Below are positions 15,611 to 23,782 of a stretch of 55,280 nt of DNA, one piece after another (the first letter of the stretch is position 1; every line of letters begins with the position of its first letter). A program made the position numbers and the translations under genes. Source of the stretch: CAYLLT01 sp964591605. GTDB lineage: Bacteria > Planctomycetota > Phycisphaerae > UBA1845 > PWPN01. Location: NCBI GenBank assembly GCA_964591605.1, contig CAZQEN010000003.1, positions 1 through 55,280 on the forward strand, given 5' to 3'. The notes beneath the pieces were generated by a model. The model saw only the letters and a program-made list of their open reading frames with translations, was not told the origin of the DNA and did not search any database.

Positions 15611-15849
15611 AAGGTTCGGGGTGCATGACGCTCTTGGCGGGTGGCATGGGCAGCGTCGGCGTCGCCCCCCCGCCCCCACCCCACCCCCCCCCGGCAGGCC
15701 CCCCGGACCCCCCTACACCTGCTCGAAGACCTTGAGCAGGTTCATNNNNNNNNNNCCCCGCCACTCTCCCGGCACGGTTGGGGTGGCAGGACGCTCTGGG
15801 CGGGTGGCTTGGGCCGCGGCGCCTTCCCCCAGCGAAGCCGACGCTGCCC
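15611..15849. repeat. Degenerate repeat (family L) around a gap, in a 457-base gene-free stretch
   Basis: The stretch 15515-15971 has no credible gene. A left copy (15611-15666) and a right copy (15774-15830) share GACGCTCT and GGCGGGTGG in the same order, while GGGCAGCGTCGGC (15648-15660) is the exact inverse of GCCGACGCTGCCC (15837-15849). Between them lie long C-tracts (15664-15713), a small inverted repeat CCTGCTC/GAGCAGG (15718-15740) and a 10-N gap. Part of the disagreement between copies may be sequencing error. Confidence 0.65.
15746..15755. other. Assembly gap of 10 N
   Basis: A 10-base N run in the middle of the repeat described for 15611-15849; no gene is broken by it. Confidence 0.99.
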
Positions 15850-15971
15850 CTGCGAGCCTGCCCACGAGTCCCCTCGATTCCGTCACGGACCACAAGGTCC
15901 GCCGCAGGTCAGCGGCATCTTGCCGGATCCGGCCCGGAGGGGGATACTTCGCCGTCAGCGAGGAGAAAGCG

Positions 15972-16955
15972 ATGCACCATGGAATGGCAACCCGACCGCT
16001 CCTGTGGCTGGCCCTCATCCTGACCGCGGCGCCGGCCGCAGCGGACGACGGCCCCGCCGCCAGCAGGCCCGCCCCGAAAACCTATCGCAATCCGCTGATC
16101 GACGGGCCGAACATGGCCGACCCGCACGTCATCCGCGTGAAGGACGCATATTACCTCTACCCCACGTCCCACACGCGGGGCTACGATGTCTACGTCTCCA
16201 GGGACCTGGTGCACTGGGAAAACAGGGGCCTCGTGTTCGATGATCCGCGCCGCGGAGCGTGGGCGCCGGATGTGTTTCACCACCGCCGCGGCGACGGGAA
16301 GTTCTATCTCTACTACACCGACAACCGCCCGGACCGCCCGCGGGACCCGCTCGGCAAGCAGATCGGCGTCGCCGTGGCCGACGGTCCGCTCGGCCCGTTT
16401 GCCGACCACGGCCCGCTGGCCGCAGATTCCATCGATGCCCACCTCTTCCAGGACGACGACGGGCGGCTGTATCTCTACTACGTCCACCTGGCCGGCGGCT
16501 TCAAGATCCTGGTGCAGCCGATGGCCGATCCGCTGACGAAACAAGGCAACCCGAAGGAGGTCATCCGCCCGACCGAGCCCTGGGAGAAGATCAGCGGCGA
16601 GGTCACCGAAGGCCCGTTCATGCTGAAGCGCAAGGGCGTGTACTACCTCATGTACTCCGGCACCGGTGCGGATTCACCCAACTATGGAATCGGCTATGCG
16701 ACGGCTGACTCGCCGTTGGGGCCCTTCAGAAAACATCCGGGCAACCCGATCGTCCGGCGCGGCGGGAACGTGCTGGGACCGGGGCATCACTGCGTGATCG
16801 ACGGCCCGGACGGCCGGCTCTGGATGCTCTACCACCAGAAAGTGGATGATCGGCGGAGTTTTCACCGGTTCCTCGCCCTCGACCCCCTCTGGTTCGACGA
16901 CCAGGGCGTCATCCACGCGCGAGCCTCCCGGGGAACCACCCAACCCGCGCCATAG
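15972..16955 (+). CDS. GH43-type glycoside hydrolase, exported
   Basis: 327 residues from the ATG at 15972, preceded by GAGGAG at the right distance. The signal peptide has core LLWLALILTAA and ends near residue 25. The catalytic set of family 43 five-bladed propellers is complete: the base Asp50 in NMADPHVI, the pKa-setting Asp155 in SIDAHLF, and the acid Glu213 in GEVTEGPF. GH43 enzymes release arabinose or xylose from plant-type polysaccharides. The protein ends without an accessory binding module. It is convergent with the aldolase gene (48 bases apart) and not in an operon. Confidence 0.9.
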   Translation: MHHGMATRPLLWLALILTAAPAAADDGPAASRPAPKTYRNPLIDGPNMADPHVIRVKDAYYLYPTSHTRGYDVYVSRDLVHWENRGLVFDDPRRGAWAPDVFHHRRGDGKFYLYYTDNRPDRPRDPLGKQIGVAVADGPLGPFADHGPLAADSIDAHLFQDDDGRLYLYYVHLAGGFKILVQPMADPLTKQGNPKEVIRPTEPWEKISGEVTEGPFMLKRKGVYYLMYSGTGADSPNYGIGYATADSPLGPFRKHPGNPIVRRGGNVLGPGHHCVIDGPDGRLWMLYHQKVDDRRSFHRFLALDPLWFDDQGVIHARASRGTTQPAP

Positions 16956-17003
16956 GCCGGGTCCACATCCGACGTTCTGGCGGAGATAGAGTATAATAGA
17001 ATT

Positions 17004-17804
17004 TCAAACCAGGCGTGCGGCCGGCTGGGGGACCGGCACATGGACGGACTCGATCAGTTCCGCCCAGCCCAGGGCCAGCGACGTGGTGTCGCTGCCGATG
17101 AACGCCAGGTCGCACCCGGCCTCGAGGGCCGCGTCGAGCAGGGGGCCGGGGCCGACCACGATGCCCGCATGCTTGCCGCACGAGCGGGCGATCCGGATGC
17201 ACCGGCACGCATCCCGGACGAGCTGGGGGTCGCTGAAATCACCGGGCCGGCCATAACTGCTCGACAGATCGCCCGGTCCGATGAGCACGCCCGACAGCCC
17301 GTCGATGCCGCACGTGAGCTCCACGTTCCGGACCGCCTCGGGAGTCTCGATTTGAGCGAACAGGTGGGTCTGATCGTTGGCTTCCTGGAAGGATGCCTGC
17401 CGCCCGTTGAGCCCGTAACCCAGCCCGCGGCTGCGGAGGTTGAACCCGCGTGAGCCGAGCGGGGGGAACTTTCCGTACTCGACGACCCGCTGCGCCTCCT
17501 GCGGCGTGTTGATCATGGGGACCACCACGATGCGCGCGCCCACCTCGAGGGCCCGCAGAACGTGGTGCCGCTGACCGTCCGGAATCCGGACCGCCGGGAT
17601 GGCCCCGCCCACTTCGCTCGCCACGCAGAGCGCTTCGACCTGGTTGAAGTCAACCGGCCCGTGCTCCATTTCAATCCAGACGACGTCGAAGCCCAGGCGA
17701 CCCGCCAGCTCAGCCAGGCGGGTCGAGGCGCTGGCGACCGCCACGCCGCGGAGAACCCGCCCCGTATCCTCACCATTGCAGAAAATGTCGCGGTATGTGG
17801 ACAT
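17004..17804 (-). CDS. HpcH/HpaI-family aldolase
   Basis: 266 residues, the normal length for this class II, metal-dependent aldolase family, which cleaves 2-keto-3-deoxy sugar acids or 4-hydroxy-2-oxo acids to pyruvate and an aldehyde. Landmarks are WIEMEHGPVDF (43-53), KFPPLGSRGF (112-121), and the metal ligands Glu153 in QIETPEAV and Asp179 in GPGDLS. No signal peptide, so it is cytoplasmic. The neighbouring GH43 and the downstream sugar operon fit a role in breaking down sugar acids, but the exact substrate cannot be read. Confidence 0.88.
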   Translation of the reverse strand: MSTYRDIFCNGEDTGRVLRGVAVASASTRLAELAGRLGFDVVWIEMEHGPVDFNQVEALCVASEVGGAIPAVRIPDGQRHHVLRALEVGARIVVVPMINTPQEAQRVVEYGKFPPLGSRGFNLRSRGLGYGLNGRQASFQEANDQTHLFAQIETPEAVRNVELTCGIDGLSGVLIGPGDLSSSYGRPGDFSDPQLVRDACRCIRIARSCGKHAGIVVGPGPLLDAALEAGCDLAFIGSDTTSLALGWAELIESVHVPVPQPAARLV

Positions 17805-18064
17805 GCTATGGGTTCACAGATTCTCTATCGACCAGGCCGGGCAGCCGGGCACAGTGTCGATGTTCATTGGGTTTCCTGCCTGCCCTGTCGACGCCGCGTC
17901 GAGCGGCGTGCATCAACCGGAGAAGCCCCCCGGATCCGGCGGTATTGTACTCGACCGTCGTTCATTGACGAGTGTGCCGCAAACCTGTCATCGCCGGCCA
18001 CAAACCGCGTTCTCTCCCGTGCCGGATGGCGAAAACCCGTCTCTGGACGCTCTACCTGCCAACT
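17805..18064. other. Gene-free stretch between aldolase and PEP-CTERM genes
   Basis: Together with the terminator beside it this makes a 349-base gap. It would carry the promoter of the aldolase gene, but no convincing -35/-10 pair was found. No gene and no repeat family was recognised. Confidence 0.6.
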
Positions 18065-18110
18065 GGAAAAAAGAGGCGGCGTGCTGCCGAACCACAGGCA
18101 GCCACGCCGC
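18065..18110 (-). terminator. Rho-independent terminator of the PEP-CTERM gene
   Basis: On the minus strand a GC stem, GGCGTGGCTGCC against GGCAGCACGCC with one bulge and an eight-base loop, is followed by TCTTTTTT. It starts 44 bases after the stop codon at 18154. It is the best terminator in the window. Confidence 0.88.
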
Positions 18111-18153
18111 GATATCCGGTTGTCAGCCTCGTCTTCACCGCCTCGGTGAGCGG

Positions 18154-19356
18154 TCACGCCGGGCGGCGGCGGCGCCAGAACATCAGTCCGCCCGCACCCA
18201 GCAGCGCCAGCGTTGCCGGTTCGGGTACCGGCGCCAGTTCGACGCCGTGGAAATACGTGCCGGCCGCCGCCGTCGCGATGGTCGCAAACGTGCTGGACGC
18301 GCCGAGGTCGGTGACGCCGACGAGTGCTTCGCCGCCGCCAAGCGTGGCATACAGCACCACATTGCCGGTCGGATCCATCGTCGCCGTCAGACCACGCAGC
18401 GCCGCGGAACTCAGCCCGCTGCTCATGGCGTACTGGAACGTCCACACGCCCCCGATCAGCGAGAACTTCTGGATACCGTTGTCCAATCCGCTCGTGTCGT
18501 CGTTCGTGAGGTATGCCGTGTCAGGGCCGGGAACATTGGAATCCAGGTCCATAAGCACAAAGTCATAAACGCTCGTCGCCAGGCCGTGATTGAACACCGC
18601 GGAGAAGTTGTTCGCGCTCGAATTGCCGTTCGTGGGCAACCCGAGGCCGACGTAATTGATGGCTGAATCGCCGCCACCCCGCGAACCGTACAACTGAAGC
18701 CCGCCCGTGTTCCCGGTCGTGCGAACGTCGGGGAAAATGTTGATCACGCGGGCGTTTTGAGAAGTGCTGGTGCCCAGGCGCGTGGAAGTGCTGGCCCCCA
18801 GGCTGGCGACATAGCGGACACCCGTGTTGCCGCTCGACGTGGCGCCCGTGACATAGAAGCTGGTCCCGTCGACGGACGCGGCACTGCGAATACTGTTCGT
18901 CGTGAAACTGCTGTCGCCGGAGAATGCCGTCGTCGTGTCCACGTTTCCGTTCTGGTCGATGCGGCCCATCACGCGGTCAACCGGGCCGCCGTTGAACGTA
19001 TTGGCTGTCGAGTTGACGTTCGCGGTGCCCACAGGGGCGTCATAACCGGTGATCAGTAAATAGCGGCCGTCGACCGAACGCGTCACGAAACCCTCATTCG
19101 TGTTGTCCCAGTTCAAGGTCAGCCGGCGATGACTGCCGTTCACCGAGGTGGGCAGCGCGATCGACTGGACCAGCGTCCCCCCCGGGGTGTATTCGTCGAG
19201 ATAAGCGGGGGCCGCCTGCGCCGACGCGACGGTCGACTGGTCGTCGCCCGCCCGTGAAACCACGATGTTGCCCGGAGTGAAGGGCGCCCCCCAGGCCGCT
19301 GCCGCCGCGAACCCGGCAATGGATGACACCCAGACCAATCTCGTCCCGATTCTCAT
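18154..19356 (-). CDS. PEP-CTERM sorted exported protein
   Basis: 400 residues from the ATG at 19356, with a perfect GAGGAGG ribosome site eight bases upstream. The N-terminus is a signal peptide (VSSIAGFAAAAAWGA). The body is rich in Gly, Ser, Thr, Asn and Asp with repeated short strands, and looks like a beta-propeller or beta-sandwich surface protein. The C-terminus has the PEP-CTERM sorting tag: VPEPATLALL, a hydrophobic stretch and RRRR. Such proteins are cut and handed on by exosortase, often to a cell-surface or extracellular matrix. No exosortase gene lies in the window. It is a single-gene unit with its own promoter and terminator. Confidence 0.92.
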   Translation of the reverse strand: MRIGTRLVWVSSIAGFAAAAAWGAPFTPGNIVVSRAGDDQSTVASAQAAPAYLDEYTPGGTLVQSIALPTSVNGSHRRLTLNWDNTNEGFVTRSVDGRYLLITGYDAPVGTANVNSTANTFNGGPVDRVMGRIDQNGNVDTTTAFSGDSSFTTNSIRSAASVDGTSFYVTGATSSGNTGVRYVASLGASTSTRLGTSTSQNARVINIFPDVRTTGNTGGLQLYGSRGGGDSAINYVGLGLPTNGNSSANNFSAVFNHGLATSVYDFVLMDLDSNVPGPDTAYLTNDDTSGLDNGIQKFSLIGGVWTFQYAMSSGLSSAALRGLTATMDPTGNVVLYATLGGGEALVGVTDLGASSTFATIATAAAGTYFHGVELAPVPEPATLALLGAGGLMFWRRRRPA

Positions 19357-19493
19357 GTGCTTTTCCTCCTCGTAGTTTGGCGGGCTCACGCCCACCCGGC
19401 CATTCCGCTCCTGTCCACTGGAACGATTCTCTGACCAACCCGGCGAACGCGAGCGGGTCGAGGGTGCGCGTTGCTTCCGCTTCCACAGACTAC

Positions 19494-19545
19494 AGTTTCT
19501 TGAACGAAACTAAATATAGTTTACCGCTTCACACGATCATGTCAA
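19494..19545 (-). promoter_or_regulatory. Promoter and alternating half-site operator of the PEP-CTERM gene
   Basis: On the minus strand TTGACA (19545-19540) is followed after 16 bases by TAAACT (19523-19518). Three half-sites alternate in direction across and below the -10 box: AGTTT at 19518-19522, AAACT at 19507-19511, AGTTT at 19494-19498 (plus-strand reading). They form two inverted repeats sharing the middle arm: AAACTA-AATA-TAGTTT and AGTTTC-TTGAAC-GAAACT. A repressor could bind here as two dimers. The leader to the ATG would be about 150 bases. Confidence 0.65.
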
Positions 19546-19632
19546 CCACAAACTCTGTGGAAGTTCCGCAGTCTGCATCACAGCAGTGTACATTTAACTC
19601 ATTATGAATAAATATCTTACAACGCACACCCA

Positions 19633-21270
19633 TCATTGCGACCCGACCGCGATCGCAAAACCGGATGACGGCGGCGGGTGGCTTTTCGTCAGTCCCAGGA
19701 TTTGGCGCGGTTGCGGCGGGTGCCCAGCCAGGCTGCAGAGCCAGCCGATGACGATCGTGGCCACCACCCCCAGAGCGCCGTAGTAAAAGTCCGAGACGCT
19801 CGACCACGCCGAGGGACCGATCACCCGTTCAGACAGCGGGACCGCGATGGTTACCAGAAAGCCGACCGCCGCACCGGCGAGCGTGCCGCCCGCCGTCGCC
19901 CGCGGGACGAGCAGCCCCAGGAGAAACACGCCCAGCAGTACCCCAGAGAACGGATACATCACCGTATTGAGGATCTGGATGATGTTGTTGTCCCGGCCGA
20001 GCTGCTGAATCCAGAGCCCCATGAGCGTGATGAGAATGCCCCAGGTCAGGATGAGCGCCCGGGCCAGGCGGACGGCCCCCCGATCCGAGAGCGGCGCGGT
20101 CCTGAAGCGGCGGACGAAATCCACCTGCACGACGGCGGAGGTCGCGGCCATGCCCGAGGCCACGCTGTCGACCACCGCCGACAGAATCGCCACCACCATC
20201 ACGCCGCGCAGCCCCTGCGGCAGGACGTGCACGATGAACACCGACAGGGCGTCGTCCGGCCGCCGCATTCTGGCCGCAACCTCTGGATGCTGGTGGTAAT
20301 ACACGAACATGAGCAGGCCCAGCAGCGGAAAGATCAGACTCAGCGGCTTGAGGCACAGTCCGTTGCGCCAGAGCGACTTTTTCGCCTCGGTTTCGCTCCG
20401 GGCGGTCAGGTAGGTCTGCAGGACCACCTGGTCGGATCCCGAGCTCGAGAGCATCTCGGTAAAACCCAGGAGCAGCGCGCTCAGCAGGCTCAGGTCGCTG
20501 GTGAGGCTGAAGAACTCGGGCGTCGCGAACTTGCCGGCATCCGCGGCGATGCGGAAACTCTCCGCGAACCCGCCCGAATGCGCCGCCGCGTAGGCGCCCA
20601 TCGTGATGACGCCGCCCATGAGGATGAAAAACTGCACGACGTCGGTCCAGATGACCGCGTGCATGCCGCCGGCCAGGGCAAAGAACGTCCCCAGGAGCGC
20701 GACCAGGCTCATGGCCAGCACCTGGCCGCTCTGCCCGTGCCACCCGAACTCTGCGGTCCAGCCGAGCAGCATCGAGAGCACCAGGCCCGACGAATACAGC
20801 ATCGTGGCCATCCACATGACCCGCGCCGCCAGAAAAAAGAGGCCAGCAAACGCCCGCAGCCGATAGTCAAAGCGTTTTTCGAGATACTCGTAGGCCGTGC
20901 TGATCCGCAGCCGAAAAAAGAGCGACGGGTAGAGGTACACAATCAACGGGACGGCGAGCATCATGCCGATGCTGCGCAGGCCGATCCAGATGGTGCCGTC
21001 CGGCCGGTTCATCCACCCGGTCACCCCGACGAAGGTGTTCGTGCTGAACAGGGCCATGTACATGCTGAGGGCGATCGGCCAGCGGCTCATCGACCGCCCG
21101 GCCAGCAGCACGTCATCCTGCGTCTTGAGCTTTCGGGAATGGTAGAGGGATATCGCCCCCAGCACGGCCACGTAGGCCAGTAGGGTGAGCAGATCGATCG
21201 TGTTGATGTTGGCAGGCAAACGCGCCAGGCTCCGCAGGAGACCCTTACTTGCTGACCTTTTCGCCGCCAA
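19633..21270 (-). CDS. Sodium:solute symporter (SSS family)
   Basis: 545 residues with about 13-14 hydrophobic helices. SSS family marks are the early LLTLLAYVAVLGAISLYHSR, the ALSMYMALFSTNTFVGV segment, and GGMHAVIWTDVVQFFI in helix 6, the family consensus. These carriers bring sugars, sialic acids, amino acids or vitamins in with Na+. The start at 21270 lies 26 bases inside the GH42-like gene. As the last gene of a glycan operon it is the likely importer of the released sugar. Codon use matches its neighbours. Confidence 0.9.
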   Translation of the reverse strand: MAAKRSASKGLLRSLARLPANINTIDLLTLLAYVAVLGAISLYHSRKLKTQDDVLLAGRSMSRWPIALSMYMALFSTNTFVGVTGWMNRPDGTIWIGLRSIGMMLAVPLIVYLYPSLFFRLRISTAYEYLEKRFDYRLRAFAGLFFLAARVMWMATMLYSSGLVLSMLLGWTAEFGWHGQSGQVLAMSLVALLGTFFALAGGMHAVIWTDVVQFFILMGGVITMGAYAAAHSGGFAESFRIAADAGKFATPEFFSLTSDLSLLSALLLGFTEMLSSSGSDQVVLQTYLTARSETEAKKSLWRNGLCLKPLSLIFPLLGLLMFVYYHQHPEVAARMRRPDDALSVFIVHVLPQGLRGVMVVAILSAVVDSVASGMAATSAVVQVDFVRRFRTAPLSDRGAVRLARALILTWGILITLMGLWIQQLGRDNNIIQILNTVMYPFSGVLLGVFLLGLLVPRATAGGTLAGAAVGFLVTIAVPLSERVIGPSAWSSVSDFYYGALGVVATIVIGWLCSLAGHPPQPRQILGLTKSHPPPSSGFAIAVGSQ

Positions 21271-23782
21271 GGAGCACGACGTCGGCCCATTCGAGGGGCA
21301 GCGTGAGCCGCCCGCCGTCGCCGGACGCTACGAGCTCGAGCTCACGACCCAGCGTGCAACTGTACGCGCGGCTGAACTTCCCCGCGAGCCGGACGTCGAC
21401 GCTCAGCTTCTCGATCGGCTGATACGTGTAATTCACCAGCACCAGAGCCGCGCCGGCCGGGCCGCTCAGCAGGCTGGTTTCCACGACAGGCTGATTCGCC
21501 GCGGCCACCGGCCGAATGCCCGCCAGATCGAGGGATCGGCGGATCAGATCGCGCGGGACGGCCGGCCATTTCTCTTCGAGCTTCCTGGGGGCAAACTTCG
21601 CGAGCTGGCCGTATGCCAGCATCGGCATGAATCCGGTCGCGACAACCCTCCCGCTGCCGTGGGCAGCGACGCCGGCCGCCGGGCCGCCACCGTCAAACGC
21701 CGCCCACACCTGCAGACCCTCGCGGCGCAGCGGGCTGCGGCAGCCCAGCACGGGGAGTTTTTCCTCAGCCGCGCCGATCGACACATTGGCCATCGCCGGC
21801 GCATCCGACAGGTCGCCCCGCTCCTTGTAGCGGTAGCCCTCCTGCATCTGGAGTGTTGCCGCGACGTCGTCGGGCCAGACTTTCGCCGCAAACGGCGGGC
21901 AGTGCGGCTCGTGGAACGCGTCGCGCGTCGCAGCGCCGGCCGAAAGCGACACCGTGCCGCCCGAACGGACCCAGCCGTCGATGGCCGTGCCGGCCGCCCG
22001 TGAGATGCAGTGATCGGTGATGAACAGCACACGGTACTTCTCAAGCCGGCCCGCCAGCACGTCCTCTTCGCAGAGGAAATCGGGCTGAATACTCAAATGC
22101 CGCAGCGCGTGCCAGAGCAGGCGCTTCTCCACGAATGCCGCCGTGCGATCGGTGTTCCAGAGGTCGTGGCTGACGGAGTAGAGGATCGCCACCGGGTCGG
22201 AAACCACCTGCGTCGCCGCCAGAACATCCTCCGCCTTCTGCAGCACGCGGGTGAACTTCGCGATGCCCTCGTATTCGCTGCGCAGGTCCGACCAGTAGTT
22301 CTCCGTCCCCAGGTAGGTCGGGCCGTACGCCCAGAAATAGAACGCTTTGGCCCCCTGGCCAAGCGTGGAAAACGCCTTGAGCCGCAGATACGCGTCGTCG
22401 CTGGGCGTGATCAGACTCAGCAGGCTCATGTCGCGGCCGATCATCGCGGAGCGCATGATCGCGGCGAGGTATTCGAACGACTGGGCGCCCGTCCACGTGT
22501 AATTCGGCCCGTACATGTGGTTGAGCCCGAACCAGTCCTCGACCGAGAGGATATCGACCGCGTGCTGGCGGCCGAGCTCGAAGAAATCGAGCAGGGCGTG
22601 ACTCATGCCCACATGCGGCGGGCCCCACGCGCAGAAAAAACCGTGGCTGGTCGGCAGCGTCTCGGATTTCATGCCCGCAATCAGCTCGCGGATGTGCTCG
22701 CTCGTTCGGCGAAGCTGCCGCGCGGACCACCATTGCCGGAACTTGGCGCCGTGGTAAAGCAGTTGCCGCGTCCGAAGGTCCGCGTCCCTTGCGAGCACGT
22801 CCTTCGACAGGCCTTCGTACGGATATGCGGCGGTTGCGGGATCCTGGCCGAGCATCTCCGCCGTGACGTGGTGCGCTGTGAGATAGTCGCGGAACCACGC
22901 GTCACGCCGGCCCGGCTCGACCTTCTTGAGCGTCAGCGTTTTGACCTCGTCGTTGATGACCAGGTGCCGCATGTGGGCGTCTTCCCACGCCGCGTCCTCG
23001 CCGCGCTCCGCACGTTTCTCGCGGGCGCGCCGCCAGCGGGCGGCCGCGTCGTCGGGATCATCCACGTAGTTCCACGTTTTGCCCAGCACGTTCACGCCCG
23101 CCTCGCGAAGAACCGCGGTCGGCGCGTTGTTGACGGTGTTGAAGCCGAGCAGTTTGAGGGCCTGGATTTCCTGAGCCGCCAGAATCGGGTCGGGCTCGTT
23201 CCAGAGCGTCGTACAGATATCGAACTGCCTGAGCGTGATGGGGCTACCCCCGACAGCCTCTCGCGCCCACTGCAGGTGCCGGGCGGCCATCTGTGAGCCG
23301 GTCTCAAATTCCCGCGCCTTTTCCGGCAGCGGACGCGGGATGAGGAACCAGACGGTGTCTTCGCCGCCGGATTCCGTCGCGGAAATGTCCGCCGGCTCCT
23401 GCGGTGCGTGGCTGATTTGAAGATCGATGGTGCATCCTTTGACCAGCTCACGATCACTGGCACGGCGGACCTTGATGAACCCCGAGGGCCACTCCGCCAC
23501 GCCGCCGGCCCGCGTGAGCCGCTTGTGCAGCGGCCAGTTGGTCATGTCGATCCACTCGCTCCACTCACCCGCCGTGACAGACACGCGACGGTTGGGCAGA
23601 TACCACTCGGGGCCCTGCTTGCGCGTGCCGCCGACGGTGGCCTGAAGCGGCCCGTCGCCCGGCTGCTGAACGCGAAATCGCAGGAACATCGGCGGCTCGG
23701 CGGCCAGGACGGCCGAGGTCGTCATCACGGCGACGCCGAAAACGAGCGTGCTAGCGCATCGATGCCAGTGTTGCAGTCTCAT
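21245..23782 (-). CDS. GH42-like exported glycoside hydrolase
   Basis: 845 residues from the ATG at 23782, whose A overlaps the upstream TGA (ATGA). The signal peptide ends near AVLAAEPP. A TIM-barrel-like middle region contains GFNTVNNAPTAVLREAG and, further on, HGFFCAWGPPHVGMS, DILSVEDWFGLNHMYGP and AFYFWAYGPTYLG. The later part VLFITDHCISRAAGTAIDGW followed by VRSGGTVSLSAGA resembles the glutamine-amidotransferase-like trimerisation domain of GH42 beta-galactosidases. The two catalytic glutamates cannot be fixed by eye, so it may be a distant GH42/GH-A relative. A C-terminal beta domain closes it. The operon context supports work on the same glycan as GH127. Confidence 0.65.
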   Translation of the reverse strand: MRLQHWHRCASTLVFGVAVMTTSAVLAAEPPMFLRFRVQQPGDGPLQATVGGTRKQGPEWYLPNRRVSVTAGEWSEWIDMTNWPLHKRLTRAGGVAEWPSGFIKVRRASDRELVKGCTIDLQISHAPQEPADISATESGGEDTVWFLIPRPLPEKAREFETGSQMAARHLQWAREAVGGSPITLRQFDICTTLWNEPDPILAAQEIQALKLLGFNTVNNAPTAVLREAGVNVLGKTWNYVDDPDDAAARWRRAREKRAERGEDAAWEDAHMRHLVINDEVKTLTLKKVEPGRRDAWFRDYLTAHHVTAEMLGQDPATAAYPYEGLSKDVLARDADLRTRQLLYHGAKFRQWWSARQLRRTSEHIRELIAGMKSETLPTSHGFFCAWGPPHVGMSHALLDFFELGRQHAVDILSVEDWFGLNHMYGPNYTWTGAQSFEYLAAIMRSAMIGRDMSLLSLITPSDDAYLRLKAFSTLGQGAKAFYFWAYGPTYLGTENYWSDLRSEYEGIAKFTRVLQKAEDVLAATQVVSDPVAILYSVSHDLWNTDRTAAFVEKRLLWHALRHLSIQPDFLCEEDVLAGRLEKYRVLFITDHCISRAAGTAIDGWVRSGGTVSLSAGAATRDAFHEPHCPPFAAKVWPDDVAATLQMQEGYRYKERGDLSDAPAMANVSIGAAEEKLPVLGCRSPLRREGLQVWAAFDGGGPAAGVAAHGSGRVVATGFMPMLAYGQLAKFAPRKLEEKWPAVPRDLIRRSLDLAGIRPVAAANQPVVETSLLSGPAGAALVLVNYTYQPIEKLSVDVRLAGKFSRAYSCTLGRELELVASGDGGRLTLPLEWADVVLLGGEKVSK

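Noticed and set aside
16992..16997. Perfect TATAAT between the GH43 and aldolase genes
   Set aside because: It lies between convergent genes with no suitable -35 box and no gene downstream on its strand.
19678..21183. 501-codon plus-strand open frame
   Set aside because: Antisense to the sodium:solute symporter; hydrophilic Arg/Gln/His-rich shadow of membrane helices.
21240..21270. Family A-like peptide (RSASKG) at the start of the symporter
   Set aside because: The DNA does not contain the GCGCAAGCGAGGGG core or an inverted partner; the likeness is by chance.
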